Shown in pieces: positions 8,251 to 17,293 of a DNA stretch of 64,000 nucleotides. Positions within the stretch are counted from its first letter, which is position 1; every line of letters begins with the position of its first letter. This DNA comes from an uncultured Jannaschia sp. (lineage in GTDB: Bacteria > Pseudomonadota > Alphaproteobacteria > Rhodobacterales > Rhodobacteraceae), in the NCBI RefSeq assembly GCF_947494025.1, contig NZ_CANLTQ010000004.1, forward strand, positions 180,192 through 244,191, read 5' to 3'. A program made the position numbers and the translations under genes. The notes beneath the pieces are model-generated. The model searched no databases. It worked only from the letters and a program-made list of their open reading frames with translations, and was not told the origin of the DNA.

Positions 8251-11200
8251 TCAGCCACCGAAGGACCACCAGCCGCGCCGCTTCGGCTTAGCCGGCTCTT
8301 CGGCCTGCACCTCCGCCGAAGGCTCGCTCGCGGCATCTCCGGTATCGGGCGCGGGCGTCGCCTCCGCTTCGGGCAGGGCTTCGGCCTCCGGCTCGTCCGC
8401 GCTGGCTTCGTCCGGCGCGGGGACCGCCTTGGCCGGCGTCTCGACCTGCGCGTCCGCCGAAGGCTCGGCCGGCACGTCCGCGTCGGGTTGCGGCTCCGGT
8501 GCGATCGCGTCGATCGCTTCCGCGACCTCGGCCACCGGGTTCGTCGGCGCCGGGGCCTTGGCACGCGCGCGGGATTTCGGCTTGGACGGCGTCGACTCGG
8601 GAATATCCCCCGCCGCGCCTTCGGGCGCTTCCGCTTCCGTCATCGTGACCGCATCGGCGGTGGGTGCGTCGTCGGGGCGTCCGCCGTCCGTCGAAGGCTC
8701 GACGTTGGCTGCCGGAGCGTCTCCGTCATTCACAGCGTCCGGCTGCGTCGCCTTTCGGGAGCGCGAGCGGCTTCGCGAGCGGGACCGGGACTTGGGCGCC
8801 TCGTCGGACGTGGCCTGCCCGGCCTCCGGTGCATCCGTCGCCGTTTCCGCGGCACCGGTTTCCCCGGGTGCGTCCGCCTCAGGTCCCGCAGCCTTCGCCT
8901 CATCGTTTTCCGCACCGGACCGATCGTCGGTCTGGCCGGACTTCTTGCGGCGCGACCGGCGGCGGCGCTTCTTTTTTGGCGCATCCTCCCCGTCCGGACG
9001 TTCGCCGTTCTGGGCTTCGGCGCGGGTCTCCTCCTGCGCCTCGTCCTGCGCCTCGTCCGGAGTCGTATCCTCCTGCGGAGCCTCGTCCTCCTCCGCTTCG
9101 GCTTCGACCTCCGCGTCGGCCTCGACGACATCGTCGTCGTCCTCCTCCGGCGTCCAGGACGTGTCCGTGCCCACGACGTTCGAGACCTTCGGAACGACCC
9201 GCGTGGCGGTCTTGAACTTCTCCATCGCGAAGTCCGGCGCCACGAGCGTCGGGTCCGCGACGACCCGGACGGCCATGTCGTAGCGCGTCTCGATCCCCGC
9301 GAGGTGTTCGCGCTTCTCGTTCATCAGGTAGTTGCTGATATCGACCGGCACCTTGAGCAGGACCTCGCGGGTCCGCGTCTTGACGCCCTCCTCCTCGACG
9401 GCGCGCAGGATCGACAGCGCGACCGAATCGTCCGAGCGGATCATCCCCGTGCCGTGGCAATGCGGGCAGGCCTGCGTCGTCGCTTCCAGCATGCCGGGCC
9501 GCAGCCGCTGCCGCGACATCTCGAGCAGGCCGAAGCCGGAAATGCGGCCCACCTGGATCCGGGCACGGTCGTTCTTGAGCGCGTCCTTCAGGCGCTTCTC
9601 GACGGCGGCGTTGTTCTTGCGCTCGTCCATGTCGATGAAGTCGATCACGATCAGTCCGGCCAGGTCGCGCAGGCGCATCTGCCGCGCCACCTCGTCGGCC
9701 GCCTCAAGGTTGGTCTTGACCGCGGTGTCCTCGATCGAGCCCTCCTTGGTGGACTTGCCCGAGTTGACGTCGATCGCGACCAGCGCCTCCGTGATGCCGA
9801 TGACGATGTAGCCGCCCGACTTCAGCTGCACGGTCGGGTTGAACATGCTGGCGAGGTAGCTTTCCACGCCGTACTTCGCGAAGAGCGGCTGGCCGTCGCC
9901 GACATGCGCCTTCACGTTCTTGGCGTGCGACGGCATGATCAGTTTCATGTAGGCGCGGGCCTCGCGATAGCCGGCCTCGCCCTCCACGATGACCTCGTCG
10001 ATATCGCGCGAATAAAGGTCGCGGATCGAACGGTGGATCAGGTTGCCCTCCTCGTAGATCGGCGCGGGGGCGATGGACTTGAGCGTCAGCTCGCGCACCT
10101 GCTCCCATTGCCGCTGGAGGTATTCGTAGTCCCGCTTGATCTCGGTCTTGGTCCGCTTGGCCCCCGCCGTCCGCACGATCAGGCCCGCGCCCTGCGGCAC
10201 GTCGATCTCGGAGGCGATTTCCTTGAGCTTCTTGCGGTCGGCCGCATTGGTGATCTTGCGGGAGATGCCGCCGCCCCGCGCCGTGTTCGGCATCAGCACG
10301 CAATAGCGCCCGGCGAGGCTCAGATAGGTCGTGAGCGCCGCGCCCTTGTTGCCGCGCTCCTCCTTGACGACCTGCACCAGCATGATCTGGCGGACCTTGA
10401 TGACCTCCTGGATCTTGTATTTCCGCATCCGGGCGCGCGGCGGACGCGGCGGCTGGAGATCCTCCGGCGCGTCGTCGTCGGCCACGGTCTCCACGCCGGA
10501 ATCCTTGTCCGAAGGCTCTTTGGGCCTGTTCCGGCCGCGCGCGCGGCCGGTCGGCGCAGGGGGCTCCTCCGCAATTTCGTCCTCACCGAGGTCGAGGGTC
10601 TCCATTCCGGCGGGCTCCGTCTGCGCTTCGCGCGCTTTCGGTTCAGGCCGTGGGTCGTCTTCAGGCTCGCCAGCGCCCGAGCCGTCGTCGGTCACCTGCT
10701 CGTCCTCAAGCCCGGCGCTCTCGGCGATGGTCCTGTTCGGACCGTCCTCGTCGCTGTCGTTTCCGTCGGTGTCCGCATCGTCCGACGCTTCAACCTCCCT
10801 GCCTTCGGTGGCGGCCTCGGAAATCTCGGCAGGCATACCGACAGTCACGCCGGAACTTTCGCTCTGGCGCTTCTGGATCTCGACCTCGGCGGACGGCTCC
10901 TTCTCCAAGGTCGGAACAGCGTCGGCGCCATTCGCGTCATCGGCAGCCTCGACCTTCTTGCGGGACCGCGAGCGCGAGCGGGAGCGAGAGCGCTTCTTGG
11001 GCTTCTGCGTGTCCTCCTCGCCGGTGGCCTCGTCCGAATCCTGATCCTCGTCGGCATCGTCCTCGGACGCATCGACGGAACGGGCAGCCGTCTGGCCACG
11101 GGACGCGTCGTCCTCCGCTTCCTCCGCCTGCGCCATCGCGCGTTCCTCGGCGAGGATCGCGTCGCGATCCGCCTTGGGGATCTGGTAGTAGTCCGGGTGG

Positions 11201-11421
11201 ATCTCCGAGAATGCGAGGAAACCGTGCCGGTTCCCGCCGTAATCGATGAACGCGGCCTGTAACGACGGCTCGACGCGCGTCACCTTCGCCAGATAGATAT
11301 TGCCTGCAAGCTGCCGCCTGTTCAGGCTCTCGAAGTCAAATTCCTCGATCCGGTTTCCATCCGCCACCACGACCCGGGTCTCTTCCGGATGGGTGGCGTC
11401 TATCAGCATTTTCTTCGCCAT
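8251..11421 (-). CDS. rne: Ribonuclease E
   Basis: The 1056-residue protein is the main mRNA-decay and rRNA/tRNA-processing endonuclease. The N-terminal S1 domain (about 35-85) is interrupted by an acidic, low-complexity insert of about 250 residues and resumes at RKYKIQEVIKVRQIMLVQV. The catalytic DNase I-like part has both metal-binding aspartates (ALVAIDVNSGKSTKEG and LIVIDFIDMDERK), and the zinc link is CPHCHGTG. The C-terminal third is a disordered acidic/basic scaffold ending in RRGWWSFGG, where degradosome partners would bind. Two Ser-Arg dipeptide blocks occur, one in the insert and one in the tail. The split S1 domain is a known trait of alphaproteobacterial RNase E. Confidence 0.97.
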   Translation of the reverse strand: MAKKMLIDATHPEETRVVVADGNRIEEFDFESLNRRQLAGNIYLAKVTRVEPSLQAAFIDYGGNRHGFLAFSEIHPDYYQIPKADRDAILAEERAMAQAEEAEDDASRGQTAARSVDASEDDADEDQDSDEATGEEDTQKPKKRSRSRSRSRSRKKVEAADDANGADAVPTLEKEPSAEVEIQKRQSESSGVTVGMPAEISEAATEGREVEASDDADTDGNDSDEDGPNRTIAESAGLEDEQVTDDGSGAGEPEDDPRPEPKAREAQTEPAGMETLDLGEDEIAEEPPAPTGRARGRNRPKEPSDKDSGVETVADDDAPEDLQPPRPPRARMRKYKIQEVIKVRQIMLVQVVKEERGNKGAALTTYLSLAGRYCVLMPNTARGGGISRKITNAADRKKLKEIASEIDVPQGAGLIVRTAGAKRTKTEIKRDYEYLQRQWEQVRELTLKSIAPAPIYEEGNLIHRSIRDLYSRDIDEVIVEGEAGYREARAYMKLIMPSHAKNVKAHVGDGQPLFAKYGVESYLASMFNPTVQLKSGGYIVIGITEALVAIDVNSGKSTKEGSIEDTAVKTNLEAADEVARQMRLRDLAGLIVIDFIDMDERKNNAAVEKRLKDALKNDRARIQVGRISGFGLLEMSRQRLRPGMLEATTQACPHCHGTGMIRSDDSVALSILRAVEEEGVKTRTREVLLKVPVDISNYLMNEKREHLAGIETRYDMAVRVVADPTLVAPDFAMEKFKTATRVVPKVSNVVGTDTSWTPEEDDDDVVEADAEVEAEAEEDEAPQEDTTPDEAQDEAQEETRAEAQNGERPDGEDAPKKKRRRRSRRKKSGQTDDRSGAENDEAKAAGPEADAPGETGAAETATDAPEAGQATSDEAPKSRSRSRSRSRSRKATQPDAVNDGDAPAANVEPSTDGGRPDDAPTADAVTMTEAEAPEGAAGDIPESTPSKPKSRARAKAPAPTNPVAEVAEAIDAIAPEPQPDADVPAEPSADAQVETPAKAVPAPDEASADEPEAEALPEAEATPAPDTGDAASEPSAEVQAEEPAKPKRRGWWSFGG

Positions 11422-11833
11422 GTGACTTTCCGCGACACGGGCTACGGGCCCCAGGGGGCGCCTGCCTGCGTCGACTTGACTGGGCGTGCGCAGCCGGCAG
11501 CATCGGGGCGCGGTCCGGCCGCATTCCCTCTTCCGCTGTCATGTGTTGCGTCATCGCGGCTCTCATTCCAACCCTGTCCGGTGACCGCGACACGCGGCCG
11601 GGAGGGTCCGTTCCTTGCCCGACAACTCCGGCCGGGCATCATTTCGGGCGGCGCACGGCCGTCCCGCAAACTTTACCCGCAGCGCGGGTCACGTGGCGAC
11701 GCCGTCGATCTACGGGAAAGAATCTCGACCGGTCCCGACCGCCGACCTTCCGACGGCACGACCGTGTCACCTGTCTGTGACAAAAGCAGGCGGAAGACAA
11801 TGCCCTGCGGTCATGTCCGATCGTCGGCTTGAC
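11422..11833 (-). promoter_or_regulatory. rne upstream region (412 bp)
   Basis: No convincing gene is present; open frames here are short and have no family character. As rne and dctD point the same way, this stretch must hold the dctD 3' end and the rne promoter and leader. A long 5' leader would fit the known autoregulation of rne through its own untranslated region in enterobacteria, but I could not identify a specific conserved structure. Confidence 0.35.
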
Positions 11834-13168
11834 CTAGAGGTAGTTCGACCGGCTCAACCCGTATTTCGCCATCTTCTCGTTCAACGTGCGCCGCGGCAGG
11901 CTCAACTCCTCCATAACGCTGGCGATAGAGCCGCGGTGCCGCCGCATGGTGTTGTCGATCAGCATCCGCTCGAACGCCTCGACATATTCCTTGAGCGGCT
12001 TGCCCTCTGTCGTGACCTGCGCCGTCTCGCCCTGCTCCTGCGTGTCCGACATCAAGAGCGAGGATATCGAGCCGGTACCGCGCCGCTGCTGCAGGACGGC
12101 GCGCTCCGCGAGGTTGATGAGCTGGCGGACGTTGCCCGGCCACGGTGCCTGCAGGAGCTGGGCGGCCTCCTGCGCGGAAAGCTGCGGCGGGGCGGCGCCG
12201 TATTCCTCGCCGAAGCTCTCGGCGAAATGCGTGAAGAGCGTCAGCACATCCTCACCCCGGTTCCGGAGCGGCGGCAGCACCAGCTTCATCGCCGCCAGGC
12301 GGAAGAACAGGTCAGGTCGAAGCGAATCCTCCAGCGTCCGTTCCGGATCGGAGCCGTTGTAGATCGCCACGATCCGCGTCTCCGCAGGCGTACCCTGCTC
12401 GTTGATGAACGTCAGCAACCGTGCCTGCAGCGGCAGCGGCAGCGCCTCGATATCCTCGAGCACGAGCGTCCCGCCCCGCGCCTCCTCGACGAGCGGCAGG
12501 CCGCCCTCCGTCACCGGGCCAAAGAGTTTCGCGCCGAGCTCTTCCTCGCCGAGCGCGGCGCAGGAGGTCATCGCGAAGGTCTTGCCGGCGCGCGGACCCA
12601 CTGCGTGCAAGGCGTGCGCCACCAGCGTCTTGCCGGTGCCCGTCTCGCCGTCGATCAGAACATGCGTGTCGGCCTGCCCGAGGTCGAGGATGTCCTCGCG
12701 CAGCCGCTCCATCGCCGTGCTCGTGCCGATCAGCTTGCGCATCAGCACGGTGCCGTCCGAAAGCTCCCGACGCAGCGCGCGATTGTCGAGCGTGAGCTTG
12801 CGGGCCTGGCTCGCCCGGCGGGCCAGATCCGTCAGGCGATCGGGATTGAACGGCTTCTCCATGAAGTCGTAGGCGCCGAGCTGCATCGCCTCGACCGCCA
12901 TCGGCACGTCGCCGTGGCCGGTGATCATGATGACGGGCAGCGACGAATCGGCGCTCATCAACCGCTTCAGAAAGGTCATGCCGTCCATACCGGGCATCCG
13001 GATGTCGGAGATGATCACGCCCGGATAGTCCGGGGTGATCTTCTTCAACGCATCCTCCGCGCTTCCGAACGTCTCGGTCGCGAAGCCCGACAGGGCCAGC
13101 CATTGGCTGATCGATTGCCGCATGTCCGTTTCGTCGTCGACAATCGCGATACGAGTCTGTTCCACCAT
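11834..13168 (-). CDS. dctD: DctD-like response regulator lacking the GAFTGA motif
   Basis: The 444-residue protein has a receiver domain (RIAIVDDETDMR, phosphorylated Asp in VIISDIRMPGMDG, Lys in MEKPFNPDRL), an AAA+ domain (Walker A GETGTGKTLVAHAL) and a Fis-type helix-turn-helix at the end (LPRRTLNEKMAKYGLSRSNYL minus its last residue). The loop that carries GAFTGA in sigma-54 activators is shortened to FGPVTEGGLPLVEEARGGTL, and Walker B reads LVLEDIE instead of LFLDEIE. The start at 13168 is set by AGGGAGA. It follows dctB by 7 bp. The pairing suggests C4-dicarboxylate sensing, but no transporter genes are nearby, so the signal is inferred. Confidence 0.85.
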   Translation of the reverse strand: MVEQTRIAIVDDETDMRQSISQWLALSGFATETFGSAEDALKKITPDYPGVIISDIRMPGMDGMTFLKRLMSADSSLPVIMITGHGDVPMAVEAMQLGAYDFMEKPFNPDRLTDLARRASQARKLTLDNRALRRELSDGTVLMRKLIGTSTAMERLREDILDLGQADTHVLIDGETGTGKTLVAHALHAVGPRAGKTFAMTSCAALGEEELGAKLFGPVTEGGLPLVEEARGGTLVLEDIEALPLPLQARLLTFINEQGTPAETRIVAIYNGSDPERTLEDSLRPDLFFRLAAMKLVLPPLRNRGEDVLTLFTHFAESFGEEYGAAPPQLSAQEAAQLLQAPWPGNVRQLINLAERAVLQQRRGTGSISSLLMSDTQEQGETAQVTTEGKPLKEYVEAFERMLIDNTMRRHRGSIASVMEELSLPRRTLNEKMAKYGLSRSNYL

Positions 13169-13175
13169 CGTCTCC

Positions 13176-14969
13176 CTACTCGGCTGCATCGAGGGCCTTC
13201 TGCATGACGGGCAGGCGGACCTCGAAGACGGCCCCGCCCTTCATGGCGTTCCGGGCTGTCAGTCGCCCACCCATGTCATTCACGATTCCTGAGGAGATGG
13301 CGAGCCCGAGGCCCACGCCTTCTCCCGGCTTCTTGGTCGTGTAGAACGGCTCGAAGAGCTTCTCGGGATCCTGCAGGCCGTGCCCCGTGTCGCGCACGGC
13401 AAGCACGACCTCCTCGCCTTCCGACAGCAGGATGTCCAGCTCCCGGTCGTCCGTTCCATTCATCGCGTCGAGCGCGTTGCGAACGAGGTTGATGACGACC
13501 TGTTCGAGACGCAGCCGATCGGCCGTCACCATGACGGGCCCGTCGGGCACGATCTGGCTCAGCTGAACCTTGTCCTGACGCAGCTGCGGCTCCATCAGGG
13601 ACAACGCGGAGGAGATCACATCGCGCATGTCCACCGGCTCGAACGCCTCGCCGCCCTTGCGGGCGTAGGATTTCAGCTGCCGCGTGATCGCGCCCATCCG
13701 GTCGATCAGGTCGTCGATGCGCTGGAAGCTCGACAGCGCCTCGTCGGAGCGCCGCCGCTCGAGAAGAAGCCGTGCGCCGGCCAGATAGGTCTTCATCGCC
13801 GCGAGCGGCTGGTTCAGCTCGTGGCTGACCGCGGCCGACATCTCACCCAGAGCCGCGAGCTTGGAGGATTGCGCGAGGCTCAGTTCGGTCTCCTTCAGCT
13901 CCTCCTGCACCCGCTTGCGCTCCGCCACTTCACGCCTGAGCCTGTCGTTGAGTTGCCGCAGCTGGAGTGATTCCCGCTGGAACAGGATCGAACGCAGCGT
14001 CGCGCGACGGTTCAAAAGGTAGAAGCCGAGCGCGAGCAGAAGCGCGAAACCCATGATGATGAGGGCCAGCACGCCGTTCACGCGCTCGCGGACGTTCTCG
14101 TAGCTCGTGAAGCTGACCAGCCGCCAGCCGCGGAACGGAACCCGCGTCTCCATCTGGATCAGCGCCGAACTGTTGTAGCCGTCCTCGGCCGGTTGCCCGA
14201 AGGCGCGCGTCGTGGCCAGCGCCCGCTGCAGGGCCGACGGCACGGAGGTCGCGGCGATCGCCTCCTCGAGCGGCATGCCGCGCCAGCGCGGCTCCGTCGA
14301 CAGGATCACCGTGCCCGCCGCGTCGGTCACGGCCACCGCGGCGGTGGTGCCGCGCCAGCGGGTCTCGAACTGCGCGAGGTTGACCTGCACCTGCAGCACC
14401 CCAACCTGCTCCTCGCCGTCCTGCACGGTACGGCTGAAACTGGCCTCATAGGCCCCCGAGGACCGCGGCGACAGCGTGAAGACCGTGTCCTGCGACGCGA
14501 CCGCGTCCGTGAAGAACGGCCGATCCGAATAGAACTTGCCCAGCTCCTCCTGGTCGGTCGCAGCAACGGTGCGCCCGTCCATGTCCATGAGCAGGATCGA
14601 GGCCGCGCCGATCTCGTCTACGTAGGAACTCAATCGCTCGCTCGAGGTCGAGAAATCGTCGGCCTCCAGCGCATCGATCAGGGTCGGATCGCGCGCCAGC
14701 AGAAGCGGCACCACCGAATTGCGCTGCAGTTCCGACAGGATCGCCCCGGCATAAAGCGACTGCCGCAGTTCCGCGCGGAGCCGCGTGGTCTGAACGAACC
14801 GTTCGGTCAGAAGCGTGTTGGCGACCCAGATCGCGACGCCGGCGGCGAGGATCATGCTGACGATCATGACCCGCACGATCCACGACAGACGCGGTCTGGG
14901 GCGGTCGGACACAACTCCGCCGCTCGCTCGATGGACAGGCCGCCCCGGGATCAGGTCATGCAAACGCAT
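13176..14969 (-). CDS. dctB: DctB-like sensor histidine kinase
   Basis: The protein has 597 residues. It has two membrane helices (about 30-50 and 305-325) flanking a periplasmic sensor region of the double-Cache type found in DctB. A coiled coil follows, then the dimerisation/phosphoacceptor domain (GEMSAAVSHELNQPLAAM, His present) and an ATPase domain with VINLVRNALDAM, DTGHGL and GEGVGLGLAIS. It should phosphorylate the adjacent regulator. DctB is known to sense succinate and similar acids; the ligand here is inferred from architecture and gene order. The N-terminus is uncertain: a GTG about 18 codons downstream is an alternative start. Confidence 0.85.
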   Translation of the reverse strand: MRLHDLIPGRPVHRASGGVVSDRPRPRLSWIVRVMIVSMILAAGVAIWVANTLLTERFVQTTRLRAELRQSLYAGAILSELQRNSVVPLLLARDPTLIDALEADDFSTSSERLSSYVDEIGAASILLMDMDGRTVAATDQEELGKFYSDRPFFTDAVASQDTVFTLSPRSSGAYEASFSRTVQDGEEQVGVLQVQVNLAQFETRWRGTTAAVAVTDAAGTVILSTEPRWRGMPLEEAIAATSVPSALQRALATTRAFGQPAEDGYNSSALIQMETRVPFRGWRLVSFTSYENVRERVNGVLALIIMGFALLLALGFYLLNRRATLRSILFQRESLQLRQLNDRLRREVAERKRVQEELKETELSLAQSSKLAALGEMSAAVSHELNQPLAAMKTYLAGARLLLERRRSDEALSSFQRIDDLIDRMGAITRQLKSYARKGGEAFEPVDMRDVISSALSLMEPQLRQDKVQLSQIVPDGPVMVTADRLRLEQVVINLVRNALDAMNGTDDRELDILLSEGEEVVLAVRDTGHGLQDPEKLFEPFYTTKKPGEGVGLGLAISSGIVNDMGGRLTARNAMKGGAVFEVRLPVMQKALDAAE

Positions 14970-15040
14970 GGACCGTGTGTAAACGTCACCGGCCCGTGGC
15001 TCAATGGCGGTGGTTCACAAGGCCGTCGGCACCAGCGCCC

Positions 15041-15709
15041 TTATGCCGCAACCAGCGCCTGCGCGAGGCCCCGGAACAGGGCCGCACCGTCGGAACCGCC
15101 TTGCAGCGGGTCGATCGCGCGCTCCGGATGCGGCATCATCCCCAGCACCCGGCGGTTCTTCGAGAGAACCCCCGCGATCCCGTCCTTCGCGCCATTGGGC
15201 GTCGCGACGTAGCGGAAGGGGATGCGCCCCTCCGCGTTGAGCCGCCGCAAGGTCTCGTCGTCCACGGTGTAGTTGCCGTCGTGATGCGCGATGGGGATGT
15301 CGATCACCTGGTTGCGCGCGTAGCCTGCGGTGAACGCGCTTTCGGTCTCCTCCACCCGAAGCGGCACCGTGCGGCAGATGTATTTCAGACCCGCGTTGCG
15401 CAGCAGCGCGCCCGGCAGGAGCCCCGCCTCGCAGAGGATCTGGAAACCGTTGCAGGGCGCGAACACGTAGCCCCCCCGTTCGGCATGCGCGACAAGCGCC
15501 CGCGCGATCGGCGAGCGGGCGGCGATGGCACCGCATCGAAGGTAATCGCCGTAGCTGAATCCCCCGGGCACGCCCACGACGTCGACCCCTTCGGGGAGCG
15601 CCGTCTCCTTGTGCCAGACCATCTCGGTCACGAAGCCCGCGGCGCGAAAGGCCACAGCGAGGTCGCGGTCGCAGTTGGATCCGGGGAAGACGAGAACGGC
15701 GGCTTTCAT
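15041..15709 (-). CDS. purQ: Phosphoribosylformylglycinamidine synthase, glutaminase subunit
   Basis: The 222-residue class I glutamine amidotransferase supplies ammonia to PurL for step four of purine synthesis. The nucleophile cysteine is in [20 protein letters not shown]. The oxyanion region [12 protein letters not shown] is intact, and the catalytic His-Glu pair is in [10 protein letters not shown]. Length is normal for a stand-alone PurQ of the PurL/PurQ/PurS type. It is the last gene of the purC-purS-purQ set, 82 bp after purS. Confidence 0.97.
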   Translation of the reverse strand: MKAAVLVFPGSNCDRDLAVAFRAAGFVTEMVWHKETALPEGVDVVGVPGGFSYGDYLRCGAIAARSPIARALVAHAERGGYVFAPCNGFQILCEAGLLPGALLRNAGLKYICRTVPLRVEETESAFTAGYARNQVIDIPIAHHDGNYTVDDETLRRLNAEGRIPFRYVATPNGAKDGIAGVLSKNRRVLGMMPHPERAIDPLQGGSDGAALFRGLAQALVAA

Positions 15710-15791
15710 GGCGAACCTGTCGAATGGATATGCCCCGCAAATCGCACAATCCGCGGGCCGAAGCCAGAGCGCGGGTCCGCTTCCGCCGCCC

Positions 15792-16019
15792 TCACATCTC
15801 GATGCGGTAGCTTTCGATCACCGTGTTCGCGAGGAGCTTCTCGCACATCGCGATCACGTCCGCCTCGGTCGTGCCCTTCGCGAGGTCGAGCTCGATCAGC
15901 TTTCCCTGCCGCACACCCTCGACCTCATCGAAGCCCATCGCGCCAAGCGCATGACGGACGGCCTCGCCCGGCGGATCGAGCACGCCGTCCTTCAGCATCA
16001 CCGTGACCTTCGCCTTCAT
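15792..16019 (-). CDS. purS: Phosphoribosylformylglycinamidine synthase subunit PurS
   Basis: The 75-residue protein ([18 protein letters not shown], ending ESYRIEM) is the small structural subunit that links PurL and PurQ in the three-part FGAM synthase. The start at 16019 follows a strong GAGGGGG ribosome-binding site. It lies 10 bp after purC. Its presence agrees with the short, stand-alone PurL at 24535 and the separate PurQ. Confidence 0.96.
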   Translation of the reverse strand: MKAKVTVMLKDGVLDPPGEAVRHALGAMGFDEVEGVRQGKLIELDLAKGTTEADVIAMCEKLLANTVIESYRIEM

Positions 16020-16029
16020 GCCCGCCCCC

Positions 16030-16791
16030 TCAATTGATGAGCGTTGGCCGCGTGACCGGCCCGGAATTGGCCGGCAGGACGCCGAGCCGGCGCGCAACCT
16101 CGGTATAGGCGTCCGATAACGACCCCAGATCGCGGCGGAACACGTCCTTGTCGAGCTTCTTGCCCGTCTCGATGTCCCAAAGGCGGCAGGAATCGGGGCT
16201 GATCTCGTCGGCGACGATCAGGCGCTGATAATCGTTGTCCCAAATCCGGCCGATCTCGATCTTGAAGTCGACGAGCTTGATGCCGACCGCGAGCATGCAG
16301 CCCGAAAGAAAGTCGTTCACCCGCAAGCTCAGCGCGATAACGTCGTCGAGATCCTGCTGGCTGGCCCAGCCGAAGGCGAGGATGTGCTCCTCGGAGACGA
16401 GCGGGTCGCCCAGCTTGTCGTCCTTGTAGCAGAACTCGATGATCGGGCGCGGCAGGGCCGTCCCCTCCTCGATGCCGAGCCGGGTCGAGAGCGAGCCGGC
16501 CGCGACGTTGCGCACGATCACCTCGAGCGGGATGATCTCCACCTGCCGGATCAGCTGCTCGCGCATGTTGAGCCGGCGTATGAAGTGCGTCGGCACGCCG
16601 ATCGCGTTCAGGCCGGTCATGAAGAACTCCGACAGACGGTTGTTCAGAACGCCCTTGCCGTCGACCACGTCCTTCTTTTGCGCGTTGAACGCGGTTGCGT
16701 CGTCCTTGAAGTATTGCACGAGCGTTCCGGGCTCGGGCCCTTCGTAGAGGATCTTGGCCTTGCCTTCGTAGACCTTCTTGCGCCTGGCCAT
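16030..16791 (-). CDS. purC: SAICAR synthetase
   Basis: The 253-residue protein joins aspartate to CAIR in purine synthesis using ATP. Characteristic blocks are [13 protein letters not shown] at the N-terminus, [21 protein letters not shown] and [10 protein letters not shown]. The start ([10 protein letters not shown]) at 16791 is preceded by a purine-rich GGGGGAGAG, which decides it over upstream in-frame ATGs. It is the first gene of the purC-purS-purQ group and is divergent from the DUF1476 gene, so the 137-bp gap carries both promoters. Confidence 0.97.
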   Translation of the reverse strand: MARRKKVYEGKAKILYEGPEPGTLVQYFKDDATAFNAQKKDVVDGKGVLNNRLSEFFMTGLNAIGVPTHFIRRLNMREQLIRQVEIIPLEVIVRNVAAGSLSTRLGIEEGTALPRPIIEFCYKDDKLGDPLVSEEHILAFGWASQQDLDDVIALSLRVNDFLSGCMLAVGIKLVDFKIEIGRIWDNDYQRLIVADEISPDSCRLWDIETGKKLDKDVFRRDLGSLSDAYTEVARRLGVLPANSGPVTRPTLIN

Positions 16792-16928
16792 GCTCTCTCC
16801 GGGGGATCGTGGGTGCGTATCGTGGCGGCACATATGCCCTCCACCCCCCTTTGCCAAGGGAAGCGACTTGCGACAGCGACGTCCTGACCGCATATCCATA
16901 CGGAAAGCCAGTTCGGGGGAGACGCGAA

Positions 16929-17249
16929 ATGACCAACATGGACGATCGAAGGAAGGGCTTCGAGAACAAGTTCGCTCATGATGCCGAGTTGCAGTTCAGG
17001 GTCGAGGCGCGTCGCAACCATCTGCTCGGCGAATGGGCGGCGGATCTCCTGGGCAAGGAAGGCGAGGAGAAAGCCGCCTATGCGCGGGATGTCGTGAGGT
17101 CCGATTTCGAGACAGCGGGCGACGACGACGTCATGCGCAAGGTGTCCGGCGATCTGGCGGAAAAGGTCCCGGCGGCGGAGATCCGCGCGAAGATGGACAT
17201 GCTGATGGAGCAGGCGAAGTTGCAGATCATGCGGGAACAGACGTCCTGA
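16929..17249 (+). CDS. DUF1476 protein, zeta-type F1-ATPase inhibitor
   Basis: The 106-residue, highly charged, all-helical protein starts [20 protein letters not shown] and continues with [20 protein letters not shown]. This is the DUF1476 family, whose Paracoccus denitrificans member is the zeta subunit that inhibits ATP hydrolysis by the F1-ATPase through its N-terminal helix. The ribosome-binding site GGGGGAGA fixes the start. It is followed 44 bp later by the homocysteine methyltransferase gene on the same strand, a neighbour with no evident functional tie. Confidence 0.93.
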   Translation: MTNMDDRRKGFENKFAHDAELQFRVEARRNHLLGEWAADLLGKEGEEKAAYARDVVRSDFETAGDDDVMRKVSGDLAEKVPAAEIRAKMDMLMEQAKLQIMREQTS

Positions 17250-17293
17250 CCGACCGCTCGCCCCACCGCCCGCCCACGCCACCGGAGCCATTC

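Noticed and set aside
10950..10995. Short tandem repeats as a possible CRISPR or regulatory array
   Set aside because: They encode the Ser-Arg repeat of RNase E; there are no spacers. No CRISPR-like array was seen anywhere in the window.
8125..11262. A 1045-codon open frame on the plus strand opposite rne
   Set aside because: It is the mirror of the rne coding sequence. Arginine/leucine-rich composition and lack of any domain show it is an effect of high GC, while rne itself is fully recognisable.
11615..13207. A 530-codon plus-strand open frame across dctD
   Set aside because: Antisense shadow; the minus strand has complete receiver, AAA+ and HTH domains.
14980..15050. A tRNA-like stretch (GGCCCGTGGCTCAATGGCGG)
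   Set aside because: It resembles a D-arm start, but no matching acceptor, anticodon or T-arm can be built downstream.
17250..17293. A SAM or cobalamin riboswitch before the methionine genes
   Set aside because: Only 43 bp separate the homocysteine methyltransferase gene from the upstream gene, too short for either, and no fitting structure was recognised in front of the corrinoid protein gene.
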